From positions 1 to 16,235 of the forward strand of contig DGOE01000011.1 of NCBI GenBank assembly GCA_002389295.1: a stretch of 16,235 nucleotides of DNA, written 5' to 3'. Every line of letters begins with the position of its first letter. Position 1 is the first letter of the stretch. A model generated the notes under the pieces. The model made no database searches, was not told the origin of the DNA, and saw nothing but the letters and a program-made list of their open reading frames with translations. Shown here piece by piece: positions 1 through 7,940 of this stretch. A program made the position numbers and the translations under genes. Source of the stretch: Flavobacteriales bacterium UBA4474. Lineage in GTDB: Bacteria > Bacteroidota > Bacteroidia > Flavobacteriales_D > Sanyastnellaceae.

Positions 1-2057
1 GCGGTGAAGGTGGCGGCGGCGGTGGCGGCGGCGGCGACGATCCCTGCGGGGAGGATCCCACGGAAACGTGCTCATTTGACCTGATGTGTCCTGAAGATGT
101 GGTGCTGAGCTGCACGGGCGATACCGCTGTATTCGCCAACGGCATGCCCCAGTTGGAATTGACGTGCTGTCCAATCGGTGCCCCTGAAGGCTCCTCTGAA
201 TGCACAACGGTGTCGGCCGAATTGGCGTGGTCTTGGACGGATGTGGCATCGGGAAGTTGTCCCGTGACCGTGACGCGGACCTTTACGGCGACATTGTCCG
301 CAGGCGACCTCGACACCGTGGTGGTGTGCACCCAATTGCTGCAATGGGGCGATACGACGGCGCCGGAAATCACATGCCCACCGGATGTCGAACTGTCGTG
401 CGGCGATCCGATAGACCCCGCAAATGTGGGGGCGGCCATCGGGGTGGACGACTGTGGCACAGTGGTCATGACCTATGCAGATTTTCCTTTGACCGAAGGA
501 GCGGCGGCAGTGGAGGGTACCCTCCGCATCTGGACGGCCACTGACGGCTGCGGAAATACCGCTGTCTGTGAGCAGACCATTGCGGTGCCCGATGCAACCC
601 CGCCGGTCATCACCTTGGCATGCCCTCCGGATACCGCCCTGAGCTTTGTGGGGGACTGCACATTGGAAGCGCCTTTTGGGATGTACGGTGAAGCCAGCGC
701 CGAAGTCACGGACGGCCAAGATGCCAATCCGGTGGTGGAAGTCACTTTTTCTGATGTGGCACTGGCCCCGTGCGCCGGAGAAGTCATCGTGACCCGGACC
801 TGGTTGGTCACCGCGACCGATGAATGCGGCAATACCGCCGAGGCCACGTGCGAGCAGACCCTCACATTTACCGATGCCGAGCCACCGGTGTTTGCCTCGA
901 CTTGTGGCATTGCCGATGGCGATCAGTTGGCCGTTTGTTGTGCCGCCGACGGCACCATTGCCCTGCCCGCCCCCTGCCTGGTCACCGTTTCTGACAACTG
1001 CGGTGCTACGGTGGAATACGAGGAGACGGCCCAGGGCTATGCCCCGGTGCCGGGTGCCCAACAAGCCTGCGCTGCGATCCAGCCGGTGGCCTTCGAAAAT
1101 GGGCTGACCTGCGAGGGCGATACCACGCATGCCTTGCGCCTCTTTTGCTTCCCCGGAAGCGATGAGCAGGTGGCATACTTCACGGCCATGGGCGCAGGAG
1201 AGGTGCAGTACTTTGACGAGACCACCTGGAGCCTGACCTGGACGGTGATGGCATTGGACAACCCCAATGCTGGATTCGACCTGACGGCCACCTTTACCGA
1301 CGGCCTGGATTGGGCCGCTTGGAACGCCCGCGAAATCCCATCGGGGTTCAAGGGGGACTGTGCGGAATTGGCCCAGGCCCAGACCTGGATGTACTATCTG
1401 CTTTCTGAGGGCACCCTCACGGGATGGGGAGAATACACGGGGTCGACGTTTGCATTGGCCCACCAGCCCGAAAGCAAGTTCTATGGCACGCAACTTGGCG
1501 AAGGGGCCAACCAACACAATGCCCAATACGGCTTTGGCAGTACCCTGACCTACACGGGGACTTTCGTTGAAAATGGCACGGAAATCGCCTCCGGCATCGA
1601 ATGCTGCGGTGACCTTCACGGCGAGCTGGAATGCTGCTTGCCCTTCACGCTGACGCGCACCTATACGGCGACCGATTGCGCGGGCAATACGGCAGAATTC
1701 AGCTACCAGGTGGTGTCTACCGGGGATCCTTGCCCTGAAGTGGAAGAATCCACGGCGGAAAGGACCACTGAATGGCCACAGGGCCGATCGGGGGGCATTT
1801 CCCTGACAGGATTGTCTCCCAATCCCTCCGACGACAACGTGAGCCTGCGCTTCACCGTGGAGGCCCCCATGGAAGTGGCTGCGGCCATCCTGAGTCTGTC
1901 GGGCCAGGTGATGCAACAGCTCGGAACCCGCGCCTCTGAGCCCGGCGCTGAGCAGACCTTGGATTTCCAAGTGGGCACGCTGCCCGCGGGCCTGTACCAG
2001 TTGAGGCTGTCTTCTCCGGAAGCACAGGCCATGCGCAGCTTGTTGGTGGTCCATTGA
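1..2057 (+). CDS. Secreted HYR/Ig-like repeat protein with T9SS type A sorting domain (5' end missing)
   Basis: The reading frame is open from the window edge (first full codon at base 3), so the true start lies to the left and 684 codons are visible. A run of nine glycines is followed by Cys-rich beta-sandwich repeats. Each ends in a variant of TATDxCGNTA (near bases 535-555, 820-840 and 1665-1690) and begins with a TAPEITCPPD-like or TPPVITLACPP stretch, as in HYR domains. A block of about 150-190 residues (roughly 1060-1610) does not look like HYR and appears to interrupt the last repeat. The final 85 or so codons (from about 1797) form a T9SS type A sorting domain: LSPNPS, then a strand ending SLSGQVM, then LPAGLYQLRL. 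The protein is therefore probably exported by the type IX system and attached to or released from the cell surface. Adhesion or a structural role is inference; no catalytic motif was seen. Confidence 0.85.
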   Translation, partial: GEGGGGGGGGGDDPCGEDPTETCSFDLMCPEDVVLSCTGDTAVFANGMPQLELTCCPIGAPEGSSECTTVSAELAWSWTDVASGSCPVTVTRTFTATLSAGDLDTVVVCTQLLQWGDTTAPEITCPPDVELSCGDPIDPANVGAAIGVDDCGTVVMTYADFPLTEGAAAVEGTLRIWTATDGCGNTAVCEQTIAVPDATPPVITLACPPDTALSFVGDCTLEAPFGMYGEASAEVTDGQDANPVVEVTFSDVALAPCAGEVIVTRTWLVTATDECGNTAEATCEQTLTFTDAEPPVFASTCGIADGDQLAVCCAADGTIALPAPCLVTVSDNCGATVEYEETAQGYAPVPGAQQACAAIQPVAFENGLTCEGDTTHALRLFCFPGSDEQVAYFTAMGAGEVQYFDETTWSLTWTVMALDNPNAGFDLTATFTDGLDWAAWNAREIPSGFKGDCAELAQAQTWMYYLLSEGTLTGWGEYTGSTFALAHQPESKFYGTQLGEGANQHNAQYGFGSTLTYTGTFVENGTEIASGIECCGDLHGELECCLPFTLTRTYTATDCAGNTAEFSYQVVSTGDPCPEVEESTAERTTEWPQGRSGGISLTGLSPNPSDDNVSLRFTVEAPMEVAAAILSLSGQVMQQLGTRASEPGAEQTLDFQVGTLPAGLYQLRLSSPEAQAMRSLLVVH
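9..35 (+). repeat. GGC/GGT microsatellite encoding nine glycines
   Basis: Nine consecutive GGN codons (mostly GGC, with GGT at two places) form a flexible linker just before the first visible Ig-like repeat. Low-complexity glycine linkers are common between modules of T9SS cargo. The tract may extend in similar form beyond the left edge. Confidence 0.7.
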
Positions 2058-2082
2058 CGGTGGCCCATTGAGGCCCGGCATA

Positions 2083-2090
2083 TATGGTTG
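2083..2090 (+). promoter_or_regulatory. Candidate -7 box for the efflux operon
   Basis: TATGGTTG matches the Bacteroidota sigma-A -7 consensus TAnnTTTG at all but one position and lies 55 bases before the adaptor start codon. The TTG triplets upstream (2054-2056 and 2068-2070) are not at the ideal distance for a -33 element, so this is only a weak candidate. The gap between the surface-protein gene and the adaptor (2058-2145) holds no other obvious promoter. Confidence 0.2.
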
Positions 2091-2145
2091 AAATTCGCAC
2101 TTGGACCTCCGCTCTACCGAATGGACCGGAGGCCACAACAGCGCG

Positions 2146-3276
2146 ATGATCAAAACTGTATTGAGGGCCATAGCCGGCCTGGCCATTTTGGCCTGTGGGG
2201 TGTTTTTCATGAATGGGTTGATCGGAATGAAGGGCACGCCGCCCGTCAAGCCCCGCCCGACAGTGGCCCGCACGGTCAAGGTGCAGCTGGCCCAACCCGA
2301 CACCTTGGCGCCTGCGGTGGGCATGGAGGGCCGGGTGCAGGCGCTCAACCGCATGGCCGTCCTCTCCGAGGTCAGCGGCATGTTGCCCATTGGCGGAAAG
2401 GAATTTCGCGAGGGCGTGCAGTTTGGTCGGGGCGAGGCCTTGCTCAAGCTGGAAGATGCCGAGCCGCGGGCCAACCTCGTGGCGCAACGCAGCCAGTGGC
2501 TCCAACTCTTGGCCGGGTCGCTCGCCGACATCGCAGTGGATTTCCCCGACCGCGCAGAGGCCTGGCGGTCCTACGTGCAGGCGCTCGAGGTCACTGAGCT
2601 GCTGTCCCCCTTGCCCGAGCCCGCCTCGGACCGGGAGCGGCTCTACCTCACCGGCCGCGGCATCATCTCGGGCTATCATGGCATCCGCGCCGGCGAAGAG
2701 CGGTTGGACAAGTACACCCTCAGGGCGCCTTTTGCCGGTGTGGTCACCGCCACATCGGTGCAACCGGGCTCCATGGTGCGGGCAGGGCAGTCGCTGGGCA
2801 CCCTGGTGGGCACCGAAAAATTCGAAGTGAAATCCGCGGTCCATGCCCGCCACCTCGACCGACTGGCCGGGGGCAACGCCGTCACCCTGATGGACGAGGC
2901 CGGCAACGTGGTCGCCACAGGAGAGGTGACGCGGATTTCGGGCACCGTCGATCAGGCCACCCAGTCCGCCAGTGTCTACAGTGAGGTGCGCGCGGTAGAA
3001 GGCGGTGTGCTCAGGGATGGCCGCTACCTCAGTGGCCAGGTGCGGCTCGAACCGGTCACCGGGGTTGTGGAACTCGATGCCGCGTTGCTGACAGGGGCAG
3101 ATGCATCCGAGGTGTTTGCCGTGCAGGAGGGGCGCTTGACGCCCACCGCCGTGGAAGTGGTGCACCGCGATGCGGACCGCGTGCTGGTGGCGGGGCTCTC
3201 GCCGGGGACGCCGCTGTTGGCAGAGCCGGTTTCCGGTGCCCACGCGGGCATGCTCGTGGAGGTGGTCAATCAATAA
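2146..3276 (+). CDS. RND efflux periplasmic adaptor (membrane fusion protein, HlyD/AcrA family)
   Basis: This 376-residue protein is expected to bridge the inner-membrane pump and the outer-membrane channel. The N-terminus is a single hydrophobic anchor (about residues 4-24). A lipoyl/barrel-sandwich half follows (GRVQALNRMAVLSEVSG), then a short helical hairpin, then the second lipoyl half (LRAPFAGVVTATSVQPGSMV), a beta-barrel region and a membrane-proximal domain near the C-terminus; this is the usual MFP order. The hairpin is short compared with AcrA. I chose the ATG at 2146 because it directly precedes the anchor; the frame opens at a TTG at 2101, which would add 15 residues unlike a signal. 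GGAGG at 2128-2132 lies 13 bases upstream, a little far for a standard Shine-Dalgarno. The stop codon is 12 bases before the permease start, so the two genes are almost certainly co-transcribed. The substrate cannot be predicted. Confidence 0.9.
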   Translation: MIKTVLRAIAGLAILACGVFFMNGLIGMKGTPPVKPRPTVARTVKVQLAQPDTLAPAVGMEGRVQALNRMAVLSEVSGMLPIGGKEFREGVQFGRGEALLKLEDAEPRANLVAQRSQWLQLLAGSLADIAVDFPDRAEAWRSYVQALEVTELLSPLPEPASDRERLYLTGRGIISGYHGIRAGEERLDKYTLRAPFAGVVTATSVQPGSMVRAGQSLGTLVGTEKFEVKSAVHARHLDRLAGGNAVTLMDEAGNVVATGEVTRISGTVDQATQSASVYSEVRAVEGGVLRDGRYLSGQVRLEPVTGVVELDAALLTGADASEVFAVQEGRLTPTAVEVVHRDADRVLVAGLSPGTPLLAEPVSGAHAGMLVEVVNQ

Positions 3277-3288
3277 GCCCGCCGAGCC

Positions 3289-6200
3289 ATGCGCAACCTC
3301 ATTGCATTTTTTGTCAAGTATCACATTCTTGGCGACCTGCTCGTCTTTGCATTGCTGTCTGCCGGCTGGGTCGGGATGGGCGGGATGGAGAGCAATTTCT
3401 TTCCGGTCACCGAATCCAAGACCATCAGCATTCAGGTGGTTTATCCGGGGGCCTCTCCCGCTGAAATCGAGGAGGGCATCGTGGCCAAAATCGAGGAGAA
3501 CCTCCAGGGCATCGCCGGGCTCGATCAGGTCAAATCGGTCTGTTCCGAAAATGCGGGCAGCATCACCATCAGCGTGCTCGACGAGGATGAGACCGACGAA
3601 ATCCTGCAGGACGTCAAAAACGCGGTGGACCGCATTGCTTCCTTTCCCGTCGGGATGGAGCCGCCCATCGTCTTCAAGCAAGAGGCCATCGGGGTGGCCA
3701 TCACCTTTGCCGTGACCGGCGTGGAGGACCTGCGGGCCCTCAAGATGGAGGCCCGGCGCATCGAGCAGGACCTGCGCGCACTGGATGGCATCAGCCAGGT
3801 CTCGCTCAGCGGATTTCCCGGAGAGGAAATCGAGGTGGCCTTGCGCGCCGACAGGCTGTCCGAACTCAACCTGACCATCCCCGAGGTGGGGGCGGCCATC
3901 CGCGCGGCCAACATCGAAACCACGGGAGGCCGGCTCAAAACCGACAGGGAGGAGTTGATCCTCCGCGGCCGGTTCCGCGGTTACGACGCTGCCGCCCTGG
4001 AGGACATCGTGCTGCGCGCCAACACCGAAGGGGGCTACGTGCGCCTGTCCGATGTGGCAGAGGTGCGGGACCGCTGGGCCGACAACGACCCTTCGCGCAA
4101 TTGGTTCAATGGCCGCACCGCAGCCGTGGTGACGGTAAACAACCTCACCACCGAGAGCATCCTCGATGTGACCGCCTTGGTGCGGGCCTACATCGAGGGC
4201 TACAATGCCCAGGCCGAAGCGGTCGGCACAGGACTGCGCATCGACGTGATCCGCGACAGCTCGGTGGTGCTCAACCAGCGGATCGACCTGCTCGTCAACA
4301 ACGGCGTGGTGGGCTTCATTTTGGTCATCATCCTGCTCGCCCTGTTCCTCAACATCCGCCTGGCTTTTTGGGTGGCTTTGGCCATTCCCGTATCGTTTGC
4401 GGGCATGTTCATTTTTGCGGAAATGGCGGGCGTCACCATCAACGTCATCAGCCTCTTCGGCATGATCCTGGTGATCGGCATACTGGTGGACGACGGCATC
4501 GTCATTGCCGAAAATATTTACAGGCACTACGAGATGGGCAAGGGGCGCATGCAGGCGACGATGGAGGGGACGATGGAGGTCTTGCCGGCGGTGTTTGCAG
4601 CGATCATCACGACCATGGTGGCCTTTGCCTCGTTCTTTTTTATCGAGGGGCGATTGGGTGACTTCTTTGGCGATATGGCCACGGTGATCATGCTGACCCT
4701 GATGTTCAGCCTGGTTGAAGGGGCGTTGATTCTGCCGGCCCACGTGGGACACAGCAAGGCACTGCGCCGGGACTTCAAGCCCAATGCCGTAGAACGCGGC
4801 ATGCGCAACGTCATGGGCTTTCTGCGCGACCGCCTCTACGCCCCGGTGCTGCGCTTTGCGCTGGACCAGCCGTGGATCGCCTTCAGTACCATCGTCGCCC
4901 TCTTCTTGATCACCGTGCCCGGCCTCATCGGCAGCGGCTTGGTGAAGACGACGTTTTTTCCCTTCATCGAAGGCGACAACCTCACGGTGAACCTGTCCAT
5001 GGTCAGCGGCACGCGGGAGGGGGTGACCCAGACCGAGCTCGACCGCATAGAGGAGGCCGTGTGGGAGGTCAATGAGGAGCTCAAATCCGAGCGCGCGGAC
5101 AGTTTGGACATGGTCCTCGCCGTGGACAAACGCATCGGTCCCAACGCCCACACCGGAACGCTCAACGTGCAGCTCCTCGACGGGGAGCGGCGCAACATGC
5201 GTTCCATGGACATCAGCGCCATGGTGCGGGAGCGCGTGGGTACCGTATACGGTGCGGAAAACCTCAGTTTTGCCGCCTTCTCGCCGTTTGGTCGGCCGGT
5301 TTCGGTGTCCCTCCTGGGCAACGATTTGGACGACCTCGATGCCGCCACGGAGGAGCTCAAGGCGGCCATGCTCGAGCGCGAGGATTTGAAAGACGTGACC
5401 GACAACAACCAGCAGGGCCTCAAGGAACTCGAAATCCGCCCCAAGCCGCGGGCCTTCCAGCTCGGGCTCACGCGGGCGGCTTTGTTGGGACAGGTGCGCG
5501 AGGGCTTCTTTGGCAGCGAGGTCCAGCGCTTGCAGCGCGGCCGTGATGAGGTCCGCGTGTGGGTGCGATTGGACGCGCAGGACAGGGGGTCGGTATCGGA
5601 CCTCCAGCGGTTCCGCATCCGGACGCCGAACGGCGGGCTGGTGCCCTTGGAAGAACTGGCCGATGTGGCGCTGGTGAGCGGCATCACCGCCATCAACCGC
5701 CTCTACGGCGCCCGGGAAGTGCAGGTGAGCGCTGACCTGGCGGGGCCGGAAGTGAGCGCCACCGACGCCAATGCCGACATCAAGGCCAATGTGGTGCCGG
5801 CCATCGTCGGCAAGTACCCGTCCATCCGGGCCAGCTACGAAGGCCAGAACCGCGAACAGGCCAAGTCCCAAAACAGCATCGCGGCGGTCATGCCGCTCAT
5901 TTTTGCCCTGATGCTCTTTGTGGTCATCCTCGCCTTTCGGTCGCCGCTGCAGGCGTTCGCCGTGTTTGCGTTGATCCCGTTTGGCATGGTGGGCATCAGC
6001 CTGGGACATTGGATGGTTGGCGCGCAGATCAGCCTGTTTAGCATCCTCGGCCTCATCGCCTTGATCGGCATCTTGGTCAACGACGCCTTGGTCTTTGTGG
6101 CCGCCTTTAACAGCAACATGAAGGCGGGCCAAGACTTGCGGACCGCCATTTGGGATGCGGGCATGAGCCGCTTCCGGCCCATTCTGCTGACCTCGGTGAC

Positions 6201-7908
6201 CACGGTGGCTGGTTTGACCCCCCTCATGCTCAACAAGAGCTTCCAGGCGCAGTTCCTCATCCCGATGGCGATTTCTGTGGCCTTTGGCCTGCTGTTTGTC
6301 ACGGTCATCATCCTGATCCTGTTGCCGGTATTCCTCTTGTGGATCAATCCGTTGCACCGTTCGTGGGTCTGGATCAAGCGTGGCGAATGGCTGTCCCGCG
6401 AGTCGGCCGAGCCCGCCGTGCGCGAGGAACAGGGTTTTGCCAATACCGACACCGAAACCGATGCCCTCGGCAGCGCCCCAGGCTCCGGTGGTGGAACTGC
6501 TGCTTCATCCGGTGCCCTCGCTTCTGCGGTGGGGTGGGTCCTGCTGGCCGGTATGGGCCTGTCCGCATGGCCGGCGATGGGCCAAATGGGCCAAGGCGCA
6601 GATGTGGCCGCCCCGCTTTCGCGGGAGCAAGCCGTGTCTGAGGCGCTCGAGCGGCACTATGGCATACAGGTGGCGCGCCGCAACCAGGAATTGGCCCAAG
6701 TGGGCGATGATTGGGGGGCGGCTGGCGCACTGCCGCAGGTGGGCTTGACCCTCGGCGCTGGGGGGTCTGTCGTCGACCAGACGGAAAACCCCAGCACCTT
6801 TTTGCCCATCGCCACCCAATCGCGGGCGCTCACGCCGGGTGCCCAGCTGCAGTGGACGCTGTTCGATGGCATGGGCATGTTTGCGGCCAAAGACCGCCTG
6901 GGACTGGTGACCCTTCAGGCCGAGGGCAATGTGGAGCTCGTGGTCGAGGCCACGGTACAGGCCGTCATGAACGCCTATGACGCCGTGTTGGTGCAGGAGC
7001 AGGGTGCAGAGGTCCTGCGGTCGGCCATGGTCCTCACGCGCCAGCGGCTCGACCGCATCGAGCAGGCCGCGGCCCTGGGGACAGCCGGCACCTTTGACCG
7101 CCTGCAATTCGAAAACGCCTTGTTGAATGACAGCACGGCGTTGCTCCGCCAGCTCGTGGCCCTGCGCGCGGCGCGGCGCAACCTGAACCTGGTGATGGTC
7201 CATCCCGAGGGCAAGGCCTGGACGCTCACCTCGCCGCTGGCCACACCCTCGGCGGAGGGCGACCTGCCGGCGCTGCAAGGCCTGCTCTTGGAAAACAACC
7301 GCTCGGTGCGCAATGCGGTCCTCTCGCGGGAGCTCGCCGAAGTGGGGGTGAGGCAGGCCCGGTCCCGCCTCTATCCCGTGGTCGGCTTGACCGCCAATTG
7401 GGGCAACAACAGCGGCGCCTCAGGCACGAATTCGCTCATCCCCGATTCGGCCTTCTTCAACCCCTATCGCAACGGCGATGTCACCACCAACGTGACCAAT
7501 TACGGGGCCACCTTGACGCTCAATTTCAACCTGTTCAATGGGGGCGCCACGCGGCGCGCCATCCAGCAGGCCGAGATCCAGGTCGAGATGGCGGGCTTGG
7601 AACGGAGCCGACTCGAATCCGAAGCCCGCCACGCTTTGGCGCAAGCCTGGGACCGGCGGGTCACCGCGGCCAGCATCCACGACATGGCGCAAAGGCAGAC
7701 AGAAAACGCCCGCCTGGCCGCCGAAATCGGTGCCGGCCGATACCGGGACGGCGTCTTGAACGTGCTCGACTTCCGCTCGCTGGATGTGGCGGTGCTCCGC
7801 GCCGAGGCCGCCGAGCTGGCCGCCCGACAGGATTGGAGCGTCGCCCATTGGGAGGTGCTGCGTTTGATCGGCGGACTCCGCGCCGGCGACATCACCGGCA
7901 ACCAATAA
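3289..7908 (+). CDS. RND efflux permease fused in frame to a TolC-family outer-membrane factor
   Basis: One uninterrupted 1539-residue frame. Residues 1-1035 are a complete RND permease: TM1 about 12-30, first periplasmic half, TM2-6 about 335-470, TM7 about 528-550, second periplasmic half to about 860, and TM8-12 to about 1020. TM4 carries the proton-relay pair D401-D402 (ILVDDGIVIAEN), corresponding to AcrB D407/D408. TM10 has N931-D932 (ILVNDALV) where AcrB has Lys940. The DD pair argues for a drug/hydrophobe (HAE-type) pump rather than a CusA/CzcA metal pump. Residues 1036-1075 are an acidic, Gly/Ser-rich linker, and 1076-1098 are hydrophobic and end in Ala-Met-Gly, like a signal peptide. 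Residues about 1105-1539 are a TolC-like channel with the usual two OEP repeats (the first begins LSREQAVSEALE; the second covers NVLDFRSLDVAVLRAEA). RND permeases are normally about 1030-1050 residues and TolC proteins about 430-480, so both parts appear complete. Confidence 0.93.
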   Translation: MRNLIAFFVKYHILGDLLVFALLSAGWVGMGGMESNFFPVTESKTISIQVVYPGASPAEIEEGIVAKIEENLQGIAGLDQVKSVCSENAGSITISVLDEDETDEILQDVKNAVDRIASFPVGMEPPIVFKQEAIGVAITFAVTGVEDLRALKMEARRIEQDLRALDGISQVSLSGFPGEEIEVALRADRLSELNLTIPEVGAAIRAANIETTGGRLKTDREELILRGRFRGYDAAALEDIVLRANTEGGYVRLSDVAEVRDRWADNDPSRNWFNGRTAAVVTVNNLTTESILDVTALVRAYIEGYNAQAEAVGTGLRIDVIRDSSVVLNQRIDLLVNNGVVGFILVIILLALFLNIRLAFWVALAIPVSFAGMFIFAEMAGVTINVISLFGMILVIGILVDDGIVIAENIYRHYEMGKGRMQATMEGTMEVLPAVFAAIITTMVAFASFFFIEGRLGDFFGDMATVIMLTLMFSLVEGALILPAHVGHSKALRRDFKPNAVERGMRNVMGFLRDRLYAPVLRFALDQPWIAFSTIVALFLITVPGLIGSGLVKTTFFPFIEGDNLTVNLSMVSGTREGVTQTELDRIEEAVWEVNEELKSERADSLDMVLAVDKRIGPNAHTGTLNVQLLDGERRNMRSMDISAMVRERVGTVYGAENLSFAAFSPFGRPVSVSLLGNDLDDLDAATEELKAAMLEREDLKDVTDNNQQGLKELEIRPKPRAFQLGLTRAALLGQVREGFFGSEVQRLQRGRDEVRVWVRLDAQDRGSVSDLQRFRIRTPNGGLVPLEELADVALVSGITAINRLYGAREVQVSADLAGPEVSATDANADIKANVVPAIVGKYPSIRASYEGQNREQAKSQNSIAAVMPLIFALMLFVVILAFRSPLQAFAVFALIPFGMVGISLGHWMVGAQISLFSILGLIALIGILVNDALVFVAAFNSNMKAGQDLRTAIWDAGMSRFRPILLTSVTTVAGLTPLMLNKSFQAQFLIPMAISVAFGLLFVTVIILILLPVFLLWINPLHRSWVWIKRGEWLSRESAEPAVREEQGFANTDTETDALGSAPGSGGGTAASSGALASAVGWVLLAGMGLSAWPAMGQMGQGADVAAPLSREQAVSEALERHYGIQVARRNQELAQVGDDWGAAGALPQVGLTLGAGGSVVDQTENPSTFLPIATQSRALTPGAQLQWTLFDGMGMFAAKDRLGLVTLQAEGNVELVVEATVQAVMNAYDAVLVQEQGAEVLRSAMVLTRQRLDRIEQAAALGTAGTFDRLQFENALLNDSTALLRQLVALRAARRNLNLVMVHPEGKAWTLTSPLATPSAEGDLPALQGLLLENNRSVRNAVLSRELAEVGVRQARSRLYPVVGLTANWGNNSGASGTNSLIPDSAFFNPYRNGDVTTNVTNYGATLTLNFNLFNGGATRRAIQQAEIQVEMAGLERSRLESEARHALAQAWDRRVTAASIHDMAQRQTENARLAAEIGAGRYRDGVLNVLDFRSLDVAVLRAEAAELAARQDWSVAHWEVLRLIGGLRAGDITGNQ
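6511..6585 (+). other. Fusion junction: signal-peptide-like 13th membrane helix
   Basis: Codons for residues 1075-1099 of the fusion encode a hydrophobic stretch (ALASAVGWVLLAGMGLSAW) followed by PAMGQ. It looks like the h- and c-regions of a former TolC signal peptide, but no Lys/Arg cluster lies directly before it. Because RND permeases end in the cytoplasm, one more helix here would place the channel part in the periplasm. Whether signal peptidase cuts after A-M-G is unknown. Confidence 0.6.
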
Positions 7909-7940
7909 ACCCACAGGGGATCCGGGCCCGCTGCGTCTCT

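Noticed and set aside
2200..2230. Lipobox-like ILAC in the adaptor N-terminus
   Set aside because: The Cys is followed by further hydrophobic residues (GVFFM), so it sits inside a membrane anchor rather than at a lipoprotein cleavage site.
72..2531. An 819-codon open frame on the minus strand
   Set aside because: Same cause: it lies opposite the HYR-repeat protein and the adaptor and has low-complexity, arginine-rich translation.
1852..6357. A 1501-codon open frame on the minus strand
   Set aside because: It is antisense to the surface protein, adaptor and permease, all of which have clear family motifs. Its translation is rich in His, Arg, Gly and Gln with no domain. Long antisense frames are usual in GC-rich coding DNA.
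7909..7940. Possible bidirectional terminator between the convergent efflux and DUF1028 genes
   Set aside because: The 32 bases contain GGGCCC but no stem longer than this and no T-run.
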